DNA of 61,928 nt from the NCBI GenBank assembly GCA_028281945.1, contig JANQIW010000025.1, forward strand, positions 1-61,928, in the 5' to 3' direction. Origin of the DNA: Prochloraceae cyanobacterium PL24a_bin.78 (GTDB lineage Bacteria; Cyanobacteriota; Cyanobacteriia; Cyanobacteriales; JANQIW01). A model generated the notes under the pieces. It did not search any database, had not been told where the DNA came from, and saw only the letters and a program-made list of their open reading frames with translations. Below are positions 19,343 to 30,500 of the stretch, one piece after another. Position 1 is the stretch's first letter. Each line of letters opens with the position of its first letter. Position numbers and translations under genes: made by a program.

Positions 19343-22300
19343 CTTTAAATACAAATTTAAATCAAACATTAATAGAACTTTCTGAAGAAGGAGTAAAATT
19401 ATGGCTTGATGGAGAAAAATTAGGAATTCGTGCCCCAAAAGGAGTACTAACTCCAGAACGAATTGAAATATTAAATTTATATAAGCCAGAAATAATATCC
19501 TTATTACGGCAGAAAAATATTGGTACAGTTACAGATGCTTTACCACAAATAAGACCAGAACCAGATAAGCGTTACGAGCCTTTTCCTCTAACTGATATGC
19601 AATATGCTTTTTGGATTGGGCGCATGGGAGTATTAGAATTTGGGGATGTAGCCAATCACGGTTATTACGAGATTGAAGGAGAAGGTTTAAATCTGGAGCG
19701 ATTAAATTGGGCTTTACAACAGTTAATTGAACGACATGACATGTTAAAAGCCATAATGTTACCAGATGGGAAACAGGTAATTCTTAAAAAAGTTCCTCTT
19801 TATAAGATGAAAGTATTAGATTTAAGAGGAGAAAATGAAGAGATTATTAATAGAAAAATTGAAGAAATACGTGAAGAATTATCACACCAAGTCCTCCCAT
19901 ATGATCACTTTCCTTTGTTTGAATTTAGAGCAACCCTTTTAGATAATGAGAAAATAAGACTTCATATTAGCTATGACTTACAAATATTTGACGCATGGAG
20001 TATGTTTCGTTTATTTGATGAATGGTTTCAACTATGCCACAATGCCGAAAAATCCTTGCCTCCACTATCACTCTCATTTCGAGACTATGTTTTAGCAGAG
20101 AAATCTATAGAAAAGACACAACTTTATACCATATCTAAAGAATATTGGTTAAATCGAGTTGATACCTTGCCACCGGCACCACAATTACCCTTAGCTACCA
20201 ATCCTTCTTCTATCAAATACCATCATTGTCAACGTTTCAGTGGATACCTTGATGTAGAGAATACTCAAAAACTTAAACAAAAAGCATCTCAAGCAGGAAT
20301 TACAATTTCAGCACTTTTATTAACAGCTTTTGCAGAAATTCTCACCCTTTGGACTACAAATCCTCGATTTACTATTAATTTAGCTCTATTTAATCGTCTT
20401 CCTCTTCATCCTGAAGTCAATAATATTTTAGGAGATTTTACTTCAGTAACACTACTGGAAGTGAATAACTCCAAATTAGAATCATTTAAAAATAGAGCAA
20501 TTCGCTTACAAAAGCAACTGTGGCAGGATTTAGAACATCGTTATTTCAGTGGAGTAAAAGTAATGCGTGAATTAAATCAACGAAAAGGAGGAATTCCTGT
20601 AGCTATGCCTATTGTTTTCACTAGTGTATTAGGATTTGAATCCCTAGGGCAAGAAACTTCAGCTTTGAGTCAATTTGGCAAAATGGTATATGGCATCAGT
20701 CAAGCTTCTCAAGTATGGCTCGATCATCAGGTTTCTGAACAACAAGGAGTATTGACTTTCACTTGGGATGTGGTTAAAGGACTTTTCCCTGAAGGCTTAA
20801 TAGATGATATGTTTGAGTCTTATTGCCGTCTTTTGAGGCAGCTAGTTGCTTCAGATGCAACTTGGGAAAAAACTAGACGAAATCTAATTCCTTCCCATCA
20901 ATTAGCCCAAAGAGAAGCTATTAATAATACCGAAAACCCCATACCTAACCAGCTTTTGCATACTTTCTTTGAAAAACAAGTAGAATTAAGAGAGAATGAA
21001 TTGGCAATTATTTCACCACAAAAAAAATTAACTTATAAAGAATTAGATGAATTATCCAATGGAGTAGGTCATTATTTACGAGATAGAGGGATACAACCAA
21101 ACCAATTAGTTGCTGTCGTAATGGAAAAAGGATGGGAACAAATTGTGGCAGTCTTGGGAATTTTAAAAGCAGGAGGTGCTTATCTTCCGATTGATTCTTC
21201 TCTTCCTCAAGAACGACTTTCTTATTTATTAGAAGATGGTGAAGTGGAATTTATCTTGACTCAATCATGGATTGATAGCAAAATTAACTGGAAAAATAAT
21301 ATTACAACAATTTGTATAGATAAAAATAATCAGATCAAAGAGGAAAGCTATTCCCCTATAGATTCTATACAAAACCAAAATGATTTGGCATTTGTTATTT
21401 ATACATCAGGTTCTACAGGCTTACCAAAAGGAGTAAAAATTGCTCATAAAGGAATAGTAAATGCAATAGTTCATACTAATAAATTTTTAGCTCTAAATTC
21501 AAATGATCGAATTTTGGCTTTAACCGCATTACATCATGATATGTCATTATTTGATATCTTTGGCCTTCTATCAGCAGGAGGAAGTTTAGTGATTCCAGAT
21601 GCATCTCAAATAAAAAATGCCAATCATTGGGCCGAATTAATGTCAAGAGAAAAAGTAACAATTTGGAATTCAGTGCCACCAATGATGGAAATGCTATTAG
21701 AATATGGAAGTTATAATTCCGAATCACTGCCTCAATCCTTGCGATGGGCAATTTTAGGAGGGGATAAAATATCCTTGACTCTCCCAAAGAGACTTGATCA
21801 ACTAATCAAAGATGTTTCTTTGCTCTCAGTAGGAGGACCCACAGAAACTACCATGTGGAATATATGGTATTTAGTAGAAACAGTAGATTCCTCTTGGAAA
21901 AGTATCCCCTATGGAAAACCTATAGCTAATACAAAATACTACATTTTAAATGAAGCGTTAGAAGATTGCCCGATCTGGGTTACAGGAGAAATTTGTTGTA
22001 GTGGTATAGGATTAGCTAAAGGATACTGGCGCAACCAAGAGAAAACCCGAACGAGTTTTGTTAGTCACCCACGTACCGGAGAAAGGATTTATCGCACAGG
22101 AGATTTAGGGCGTTACCTTCCCGATGGCAACATCGAAATTTTAGGAAGAGTAGATTTTCAAATCAAAATTCGTGGACATCGAATCGAAGCTGGAGAAATT
22201 GAAGCCGCTTTAGTGCAACACCCCAAGGTAATGTCTTGTTTGGTTCAAGCAATAGAAAATCAACACTTAAATAAAAAACAATTAGCAGCATATATAATTA

Positions 22301-22836
22301 CGGAAAAGGATTTAAAACCTACACAAGAAGAGTTAAATCAATTTATTAAAGACAAAGTTCCAGAATATATGATACCATCATTATTTATATTTTTAGATAA
22401 ATTTCCTTTAACATCTAATGGCAAAGTTGATCGTAAAGCTTTATTAAATCAAACTGAGCTTTTAAATACAGAAGAAATTACAATTATTCCACCAAATAAT
22501 GAATTAGAAGAAAAAATAGCAAAAATTTGGCAACAAGTTTTAGGACTAGAAAGAGTAGGAATCAATAATAATTTCTTTGACTTGGGGGGTAATTCACTAT
22601 TAGTTACAAAAATATTTAATGAATTACAACAAGAATTGCCTGAACTTTGTCAAGGTATTTCAGTCGTTGAATTATTTAAATATCAAACCATTAAAGAATT
22701 GGTTCAATATTTAAGCCGACAAAATAATGACAATTTAGTCAAAGAAAACACTATGGAAATTGAAAAACAAATGACCAAAGGGAAAAATAGACTTAAAGAA
22801 AAAAGAAAAAGATCTAAGAGAATTAGATTTTATTAA
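19339..22836 (+). CDS. NRPS module: docking-Cy-A-PCP, Cys-type heterocyclisation
   Basis: A 1165-aa NRPS. Residues 1-60 form a TubC-like N-terminal docking domain (LSEEGVKLWLDGEKLGIRAPKG). The next domain is a heterocyclisation (Cy) domain, not a normal C domain: FPLTDMQYAFWIGR, then DLQIFDAWS near 212, the DxxxxD motif replacing HHxxxDG. The A domain (about 525-1030) has IYTSGSTGLPKG near 686; my hand-read specificity residues are D-M-F-N-I-G-V-M-W-K, closest in pattern to cysteine codes such as DLYNLSLIWK. The PCP site is LGGNSLL near 1085. A very basic tail (KEKRKRSKR) ends the protein. It should condense Cys with the PKS chain and cyclise it to a thiazoline; no oxidase domain is present, so no thiazole is expected. 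ATGA overlap with the preceding gene implies translational coupling. Confidence 0.92.
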   Translation: MTLNTNLNQTLIELSEEGVKLWLDGEKLGIRAPKGVLTPERIEILNLYKPEIISLLRQKNIGTVTDALPQIRPEPDKRYEPFPLTDMQYAFWIGRMGVLEFGDVANHGYYEIEGEGLNLERLNWALQQLIERHDMLKAIMLPDGKQVILKKVPLYKMKVLDLRGENEEIINRKIEEIREELSHQVLPYDHFPLFEFRATLLDNEKIRLHISYDLQIFDAWSMFRLFDEWFQLCHNAEKSLPPLSLSFRDYVLAEKSIEKTQLYTISKEYWLNRVDTLPPAPQLPLATNPSSIKYHHCQRFSGYLDVENTQKLKQKASQAGITISALLLTAFAEILTLWTTNPRFTINLALFNRLPLHPEVNNILGDFTSVTLLEVNNSKLESFKNRAIRLQKQLWQDLEHRYFSGVKVMRELNQRKGGIPVAMPIVFTSVLGFESLGQETSALSQFGKMVYGISQASQVWLDHQVSEQQGVLTFTWDVVKGLFPEGLIDDMFESYCRLLRQLVASDATWEKTRRNLIPSHQLAQREAINNTENPIPNQLLHTFFEKQVELRENELAIISPQKKLTYKELDELSNGVGHYLRDRGIQPNQLVAVVMEKGWEQIVAVLGILKAGGAYLPIDSSLPQERLSYLLEDGEVEFILTQSWIDSKINWKNNITTICIDKNNQIKEESYSPIDSIQNQNDLAFVIYTSGSTGLPKGVKIAHKGIVNAIVHTNKFLALNSNDRILALTALHHDMSLFDIFGLLSAGGSLVIPDASQIKNANHWAELMSREKVTIWNSVPPMMEMLLEYGSYNSESLPQSLRWAILGGDKISLTLPKRLDQLIKDVSLLSVGGPTETTMWNIWYLVETVDSSWKSIPYGKPIANTKYYILNEALEDCPIWVTGEICCSGIGLAKGYWRNQEKTRTSFVSHPRTGERIYRTGDLGRYLPDGNIEILGRVDFQIKIRGHRIEAGEIEAALVQHPKVMSCLVQAIENQHLNKKQLAAYIITEKDLKPTQEELNQFIKDKVPEYMIPSLFIFLDKFPLTSNGKVDRKALLNQTELLNTEEITIIPPNNELEEKIAKIWQQVLGLERVGINNNFFDLGGNSLLVTKIFNELQQELPELCQGISVVELFKYQTIKELVQYLSRQNNDNLVKENTMEIEKQMTKGKNRLKEKRKRSKRIRFY

Positions 22837-22897
22837 AAAAAATAATAATCAAGTTAAAATAATTTCGATAATCATCTAACTTAAAAGGAGAATAAAA

Positions 22898-25800
22898 ATG
22901 GAAACGGAAACAAACGGATTAGAAATAGCAGTAATAGGAATATCAGGAAGATTTCCTGGAGGAAATAACCTTGAAGAATTCTGGGAGAAAATCACCCAAG
23001 GAGTAGAATTAACTACCATATTTTGTGAAGCAACAGATAATTCAAACTCAGAAAATAAGAAAATTAAAGCAGGATCCATTCTCAAAGATATAGAACAATT
23101 CGACGCTGGATTTTTTGGATTTAACCCCAGAGAAGCCGCAGCGATGGATCCCCAACATCGTCTCTTTTTAGAATGTGCTTGGGAAGCCTTAGAAAATGCA
23201 GGTTATGACTCCTCCAGAGAAAAACGGCCCATAGGGGTTTTTGCTGGAGTAGGAATGAGCACTTATTGGCTTTTTAACCTTTATCCTCATGAAGATTTTG
23301 TAATGACAGATATCCAAAATATTATTGGAATAGATAAAGATTATGTTTCTACTTTAGCTTCTTATAAATTAAACTTAACAGGCCCTAGCATAAGTATGGG
23401 AACAGCTTGTTCGAGTTCCCTCGTATCGATTCATTTAGCTTGTCAAAGTTTGCTAGCAGGTGAATGTGATATGGCTTTAGCAGCAGGAATTGCCGTCAAA
23501 TTTCCTCAAAATGAAAATACCCTATGTCCTACAGAAATTATCTCTTCAGATGGACATTGCCGAGCTTTTGATGCCCAAGCCAAAGGAATTGTTGGTGGTA
23601 ATGGCATCGGAGTTGTCATGCTTAAACGTTTAGAAGATGCTATTGAGGATGGAGACTGTATTCACGCCGTGATTAAAGGCTCTGCTATTAATAATGATGG
23701 AGATCTCAAAGTTGGCTATACCGCTCCTAGTCCACAAGGATTAACAAAAGTAATTCGCTCTGCTCATTTGATGGCAGAAGTAGATCCAGAAACAATCACT
23801 TACGTACAGACTCATGGCACAGGAACTCCACTAGGAGACCCGATAGAAATAGCATCAATGACTGAAGCATTTCGATATGGAACAGATAAAAAAGGCTATT
23901 GTGCGATTACTTCAGTAAAAACTAATATCGGTCATTTAGATGCAGCAGCAGGAATTATGGGTTTGATTCAGACAATTTTAGCTTTAAAACATAAATTAAT
24001 TCCCCCTAGCATCAACTTTGAAAGCCCTAATCCTCAGATAAATTTTGATAATAGCCCATTTTATGTTAATACTGAACTAAAAGAATGGCAAACAAATAAC
24101 TCAAAACGAAGAGCAGGAGTTAGTTCATTTGGTATAGGAGGAACAAATGTTCATATAATTTTAGAAGAAGCTCCCGATAAGAAAACAAATACTACTTGTG
24201 AGTCTCCTCAATTATTACTTTTTTCTGCTAAAACCAGTTCGGCATTAGAAACAACTACAACTAATTTAGGAAACTATTTCACCCAAAATACAGACTTAAA
24301 CCTAGCTGATGTTGCTTATACCTTGCAAATTGGCCGGAGAAAGTTTAATCATCGACGAGCATTTGTAGCACAAAACCTAAAAGATGCTACTACAGTTTTG
24401 CAATCCATTGATCCCCAACGAATTTTTACTAAATTTCAAGAAGAATCTGGGGATCCTTCTATTTTCTTCATGTTTTCAGGCCAAGGTTCCCAGTATGTGA
24501 ACATGAGTAAAGAATTATATCAGAAAGAAATTATATTTCAAGAAGAAATTAATCATTGTTGTCAGCTACTCAAACCCCATTTAGGGCTAGATTTGCAACA
24601 AATCATTTATCCGCAAGAAGAAAATATAGAAACTGCAGCAGAAAAATTAAAACAGACAGCTATTTGTCAACCTGCATTATTTGTCATTGAGTATGCCTTA
24701 GCAAAACTGTTGATGTCTTGGGGAATTCGCCCTCAAGCTACTATAGGCCATAGTATTGGAGAGTATGTAGCCGCAACTCTTGCAGATGTTTTCTCTCTAG
24801 AAGATGCCTTAGCATTAGTAGTCAAGCGAGGGCAATTAATGCAACAAATGCCAACTGGTATCATGCTTTCAGTAGGTTTATCACCAGAAGAATTACAACC
24901 CCTCCTCAATCCTGAAATCTCTTTAGCAACACATAATGCACCATCTTTAAGTGTAGTAGCAGGCTCCATAGCAGCAATTGAAGAATTCCAAAATAATTTA
25001 GTTAAAAAAGGAATTAACTGTCGTTATTTACATACATCTCATGCTTTTCATTCCCCAATGATGGATTCTATTGTACCTATTTTCACTAAAGAAGTAGAGA
25101 AACTAAAATTAAATAGTCCATCTATTCCTTTTATTTCTAATATCACAGGGAAATGGATTACAGAATCACAGGCGATAGATCCAAATTATTGGGGAAAACA
25201 TTTACGTCAACCAGTATTATTTTCTCAAGGAGTTACAGAATTATTAAAAGAAAAACAGTCAATTTTCTTAGAAGTTGGACCTGGAACAGCATTAACTACC
25301 ATGATTCGACAACATAAAAACGATAAAGTAGTACTTTCTTCAATGCGTCATCCTAAAAATGAAAAATCAGATCAAGTATTTTTACTAGAAACTTTAGGAA
25401 AACTTTGGCTAGAAGGAGTTGAAATAGATTGGGATGGATTTTATAGAGATAAAAAACCTAATCGAATTCCATTACCAACTTATCCATTTGAACGTCAGCG
25501 TTATTGGATCGATCCCCCCCAAAATTCAAATGGTGTTAAAAGAAAAAGAAAATTAGAAATAACAAAAAATATTGAAGACTTCTTTTATACTCCTTCTTGG
25601 AAAAGATCTGCAAAACAATTAAAAAACTTAGAAGATAAACCTTATTATTGGTTAATTTTCTGCGATGAATGTGGTTTAGGTTCATCTTTAAGTAAAGAAT
25701 TAAGTCGTCGGGAAAGAGATACAGTTATCCAAGTTTTCGCAGGTGAAGAATTTATCAATCATCAAAATTCATCTTTAGATGGTTTAAATTCTGGAAAGCA

Positions 25801-27478
25801 TGAGTATACAATTAATCCAAGCAAACCTGAAGACTATGATTTATTAGTTAAAGAATTGGCTGAATTAGAAGAATTTCCCATAATAAGTCATTTTTGGAGT
25901 GTTAATCAAGGACAATCCTTAGAAAAATACCAAGAACTTGGCTTTTGGAGTTTAGTATATTTAACTCAATCATTAGATAAAAATCATGTAAATACTGACA
26001 TAAAAATGAGTATTGTATCCAATAATGTCCAAGAAGTTACAGGAGAAGAAAAGATTTGTCCAGAGAAAACAACCATTTTAGGAGCTTGTAAAGTTATCCC
26101 TCAAGAATATTTAAATATAAAATGCCGTAATATAGATATTATTATTCCTGAGAATGAGCTTCTCTCAGATAATAAGTTAGTCCATCAACTTATAAAAGAA
26201 TTAGCAACAGAATCTACCGAAGCAGTAGTTGCTTATCGAGGATATCATCGATGGATACAAACCCTTGAAGCAACTCCTTTAGAGGAAGTAAATTCTAATG
26301 AAACACGATGGCGTCAAGAAGGAGTCTATTGCATCATCGGAGGTTTAGGAGGTATTGGAGGCGCAATTGCCGAATATTTAGCTCAAAGCATACAACCGAA
26401 ATTGGTTCTCATTGGACGTTCAGATTTACCACCTAAACATGAATGGAATAATTTGTTAACAACTTTAAATTCAGATAATTCTCTAATTCAAAAAATCAAA
26501 AAACTTCAAACACTTGAAAGATTAGGAGCAGAAGTATTAGCAATTAAAGCCGATATAACCAACCAGCAAGAAATGACATTAGCAATAAATCAAATATATG
26601 AAAAATTTGGGGATCTCCATGGTATTATTCATGCGGCAGGAATAACTGGACAAGGAACATTTCAATCAAAAACACCTGAAATGGTAGCAGATGTTTTTGC
26701 CCCAAAAGTTAAGGGAACATTAGTACTTGATTCAGTAATAAAAGACCTTAATTTAGATTTCTTAGTATTATTTTCATCAATTAGTTCGATTATTGGTGGA
26801 TTAGGAGGAATAATAGATTATAGTGCTGCTAATGCTTTTCTGGATGGATTTGCTTATTTAAAGCGAAATTATTTTACTGTTGCTATTGATTGGGATGTAT
26901 GGAAAGAAGTTGGGATGGCAACTAATAATCCTGCTATGGATAAATTCAAACAATATCATAAAGAAATTTTTGATAAAGGAATAACAATAAAAGAAGGTTT
27001 AGAAGCTTTCAACCGTATTTTAAGTCAAGATATCTCACAAATTATTGTAACTAAACGAAATTTAAATGTAAATTTAGACCAAAATCTTGGATTTAATTCC
27101 AGAAATGAAAAAGAAATAACCAAAGAAAATGAAATAAAATCTACTTTTCCCCGTCCTAGTCTAGCTAATCCTTATGTCGCTCCCCGTAATGAAAATGAAG
27201 AAAAGCTCACAAAAATATGGCAAGAACTTTTAGGAATTGACCAAGTAGGTATTTATGATAACTTCTTTGAATTAGGAGGACATTCACTATTAGCAACTCA
27301 AATTAATTCTCGACTTGAGGAAATCTTCCAAATAAGACTTTCTATGACGGAAATATTTGATAAACAAACTATTGCAGAATTAGCACAAACTATTGAAAAA
27401 ACTAATAATAATCTTGACGAATCAGATGAGCTAAATATTGAAGCCGTTGATCGTGAAGCATATAGAATGAATCTATAG
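22898..27478 (+). CDS. Type I PKS module 4: KS-AT-KR-PCP
   Basis: A 1526-aa PKS that extends the thiazoline intermediate. The KS starts at once (LEIAVIGISGRFPGG) with Cys near 170 in GTACSSS, THGTGTPLGDP and NIGHLDAAAG. The AT has GHSIGE near 617 and HAFH (malonyl). The KR has GGLGGIGG near 1147 and FSSISS with a downstream DYSAAN; it lacks the LDD signature. The terminal carrier has LGGHSLLATQ near 1461 and resembles a peptidyl carrier, as is common before an NRPS partner. No methyltransferase is seen, unlike the corresponding module of yersiniabactin synthase. A clear AAGGAG ribosome-binding site precedes ATG 22898. The first 25 residues lack a coiled docking helix, consistent with an NRPS-to-PKS hand-off. 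Confidence 0.92.
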   Translation: METETNGLEIAVIGISGRFPGGNNLEEFWEKITQGVELTTIFCEATDNSNSENKKIKAGSILKDIEQFDAGFFGFNPREAAAMDPQHRLFLECAWEALENAGYDSSREKRPIGVFAGVGMSTYWLFNLYPHEDFVMTDIQNIIGIDKDYVSTLASYKLNLTGPSISMGTACSSSLVSIHLACQSLLAGECDMALAAGIAVKFPQNENTLCPTEIISSDGHCRAFDAQAKGIVGGNGIGVVMLKRLEDAIEDGDCIHAVIKGSAINNDGDLKVGYTAPSPQGLTKVIRSAHLMAEVDPETITYVQTHGTGTPLGDPIEIASMTEAFRYGTDKKGYCAITSVKTNIGHLDAAAGIMGLIQTILALKHKLIPPSINFESPNPQINFDNSPFYVNTELKEWQTNNSKRRAGVSSFGIGGTNVHIILEEAPDKKTNTTCESPQLLLFSAKTSSALETTTTNLGNYFTQNTDLNLADVAYTLQIGRRKFNHRRAFVAQNLKDATTVLQSIDPQRIFTKFQEESGDPSIFFMFSGQGSQYVNMSKELYQKEIIFQEEINHCCQLLKPHLGLDLQQIIYPQEENIETAAEKLKQTAICQPALFVIEYALAKLLMSWGIRPQATIGHSIGEYVAATLADVFSLEDALALVVKRGQLMQQMPTGIMLSVGLSPEELQPLLNPEISLATHNAPSLSVVAGSIAAIEEFQNNLVKKGINCRYLHTSHAFHSPMMDSIVPIFTKEVEKLKLNSPSIPFISNITGKWITESQAIDPNYWGKHLRQPVLFSQGVTELLKEKQSIFLEVGPGTALTTMIRQHKNDKVVLSSMRHPKNEKSDQVFLLETLGKLWLEGVEIDWDGFYRDKKPNRIPLPTYPFERQRYWIDPPQNSNGVKRKRKLEITKNIEDFFYTPSWKRSAKQLKNLEDKPYYWLIFCDECGLGSSLSKELSRRERDTVIQVFAGEEFINHQNSSLDGLNSGKHEYTINPSKPEDYDLLVKELAELEEFPIISHFWSVNQGQSLEKYQELGFWSLVYLTQSLDKNHVNTDIKMSIVSNNVQEVTGEEKICPEKTTILGACKVIPQEYLNIKCRNIDIIIPENELLSDNKLVHQLIKELATESTEAVVAYRGYHRWIQTLEATPLEEVNSNETRWRQEGVYCIIGGLGGIGGAIAEYLAQSIQPKLVLIGRSDLPPKHEWNNLLTTLNSDNSLIQKIKKLQTLERLGAEVLAIKADITNQQEMTLAINQIYEKFGDLHGIIHAAGITGQGTFQSKTPEMVADVFAPKVKGTLVLDSVIKDLNLDFLVLFSSISSIIGGLGGIIDYSAANAFLDGFAYLKRNYFTVAIDWDVWKEVGMATNNPAMDKFKQYHKEIFDKGITIKEGLEAFNRILSQDISQIIVTKRNLNVNLDQNLGFNSRNEKEITKENEIKSTFPRPSLANPYVAPRNENEEKLTKIWQELLGIDQVGIYDNFFELGGHSLLATQINSRLEEIFQIRLSMTEIFDKQTIAELAQTIEKTNNNLDESDELNIEAVDREAYRMNL

Positions 27479-27578
27479 TAATTAAAATTATAAAGAATAG
27501 GAAAGTAAATACTATAATTTTCTTATTTTTATAAAAACTAAAACAATAGTTATAATAAATTTAATTAAAAATATAATA

Positions 27579-30500
27579 ATGAACAACAATAATTGCCTAC
27601 AAAATATAATCAATTCTCTTCAAAACGTAAATAAAAAAGATATTTTTATTTTTCCAGCTTCCTATGCCCAAATAAGATTATGGTTCTTACAAAAACTAGA
27701 ACCAGAAAGTTTAGCTTATAATAATTATATAGGAATTACTTTAAAAGGTAAACTAGATAAAAACGCCCTAGAGCAGACTATGAATGAAATTGTTCATCGT
27801 CATGAAGCATTGAGAACTAGATTTACTATTAAACAAGGGCAACCACTTCAGGTAATAATTCCACATCGCAACTTTAAACTCTCACTCACAGATTTAAGCT
27901 GCTTACCAGAAAAAGATCGACAACTTCAAATAGACAAAATTATTAGATCCCAGTGTTTCGCTCCCTTCGATTTAGAAAAAGAACCATTACTAAGGATTTC
28001 CCTCCTGAAAATAGAACAAGAAGAACATATCTTACTACTAACCATACACCATATTAACTGGGACGGTTGGTCAGTAGGCATATTAATTCGGGAATTAGGG
28101 ATACTCTATCAAGCTTTTCGCAGTGGAAAACCATCCCCTTTGCCTAAATTACCTATTCAATATGCTGACTACACTATCTGGCAGCAAAAGTTTTTACAAG
28201 GGAAGGTATTGGAAAAACTACTGGAATATTGGAAGCAGCAATTACATAATTGCCCGGTTTTAACATTACCAACGGATAACCCAAGATCTAATATTCATAC
28301 CTCAAATGGTGCAACAGAATCCTTTATTATACCTAAACATTTAACTCAAAAGCTAAAACAAATAAGTCAAAAAGAAAATGCAACTCTTTTTATGACATTA
28401 CTTTCAGCTTTTAAAATACTCTTATATCGGTATACACAACAAGAAGATATAGTTGTAGGTTCGCCAATCGCCAATCGAAATCAAAAAAGTACAGAAGAAT
28501 TAATAGGATGTTTTATAAATGCTCTAGCATTACGAACGGATCTTAGTGGTAATATTACTTTTAAAAAATTACTAAATAGAGTAAGAAGAGTAACATTAGA
28601 CGCTCAAAATCACCAAAATATGCCTTTTGCTAAATTAGTTGAACTATTGCAACCAGAAAGAAACTTAAATATTTCTCCTTTATTTCAGGTAATGTTTGTT
28701 TTACAAAACTTTTCAACCCCATTAATGGAATTACAAGATTTAAAATTAAAACCATTATCTATTGATACAAATATCTCAGAATTTGATTTAACTCTTTTTA
28801 TGCAAGAAATTAATTCAGAACAAATGGGCATATTAGAACATAGAATGGGGGAAAAAAATCTAGCAGAAGCAGGATTAATAGGTATTTTAGAATATAAAAC
28901 AGATTTATTTAAATCAGATACAATCCAATGCATGGTGAAACATTTTCAAACTTTACTGGAAAGTATCGTGAATAATACCGATGAAGAGATTAGTAAATTA
29001 CCAATACTAACAAAAAATGAAAGTCAAAAACTGTTATTAGACTGGAATAACACCAAAAAAGATTATCCAAAAAATATTTGTATTCACGAATTGTTTGAAG
29101 CACAGGTCGAAAAAACACCAGATGCAATCGCCTTAGAATTCCAAGAATGTAACCTAACTTATAGTCAACTAAATGTAAAAGCTAATCAACTGGCAAATTA
29201 TCTTAGAGAATTAGGAGTAAAATCAGATTCATTAGTAGGAATTTCTCTAGAACGCAACCTTAATATGGTAGTAGGATTATTAGGAATTCTCAAAGCCGGA
29301 GGAGCTTATGTACCTTTAGATCCCACTTATCCTCAATCAAGATTGGAATATATGTTAGAAAATTCCCAATTACAAGTGCTAGTAACACAAGAAAAATTAG
29401 CATCAAAATTTTCAAAAGAAAAACTAAAAATAGTATATTTAGATAAAGAATGGGAAAATTTTTCTAAAACAAGCAAAGAAAATTTAGAAACAAAAACTAA
29501 TAATCATAACTTAGCTTATGTTATTCATACCTCTGGTTCTACTGGAAAACCTAAAGGAGTGCAAATTAAGCATCATTCAGTAGTAAACTTTCTCAACTCC
29601 ATGGCAGAAACTCCCGGTTTAACAAAAGAAGATATTTTACTAGCAGTTACCACCATATCCTTTGATATTGCAGGATTAGAACTTTATTTACCTTTAAGTG
29701 TGGGCGCAAAAATAGTCTTAGTCAGTAATGAAACAGCCTCCGATGGAAAAGCCTTATTAGAATTACTACATCAATCAGGTGCAACAATAATGCAAGCAAC
29801 CCCAGCCACATGGCAGTTACTTTTAGCAGCCCAATGGCAGAATAATTTAGGTTTAAAAATCCTCTGTGGTGGAGAAGCTTTACCCAGAAAACTCGCCCAA
29901 CAGTTGCAAGAAAAATCGTCTTCTCTTTGGAATATGTATGGGCCAACTGAAGCCACTATTTGGTCAACTATTCATCGTGTAAATGAGATATATACAGGTG
30001 AAGATTATACCCCAGTATCCATTGGTCGTCCCATTGCTAACACAGAGATTTATATTTTGGATAGTCATCTTCAGCCATTACCTATAGGAATACCAGGAGA
30101 ATTATATATTGGAGGGGAAGGTTTAGCTAAAGGTTATCTAAATCGTCCAGATTTAACCGTAGAAAGATTTGTAGATAATCCATTAGATCCCTCAAAAAAG
30201 ATTTATAAAACAGGAGATAAAGCAAAATATTTACCAGATGGCAAGATAGAATATCTCGGCAGAATCGATAATCAAGTAAAAATAAGAGGATTTAGAATCG
30301 AATTAGGAGAAATAGAATCAGTATTAGATCGATATCCAAATCTAGAAAAATCTGTAGTAATAGCTTTAGAGGATGAAAATAGTCAAAAAACTTTAGTAGC
30401 TTATATCGTTAGTCATAGCGAAAAAACTCCAAATATTACTGAACTACGGAATTTTCTCCAAGAAAAATTACCAAGTTATATGATTCCTTCTAGCTTTGTC

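Noticed and set aside
22460-22836. Oxidase domain for thiazole formation in NRPS1
   Set aside because: The protein goes directly from A to PCP and basic tail; there is no insertion in the A domain of FMN-oxidase size.
25510-26290. Methyltransferase in PKS4, as in yersiniabactin synthase
   Set aside because: The AT-to-KR interval of about 260 residues looks like the structural half of the KR; no SAM-binding GxGxG motif is seen.
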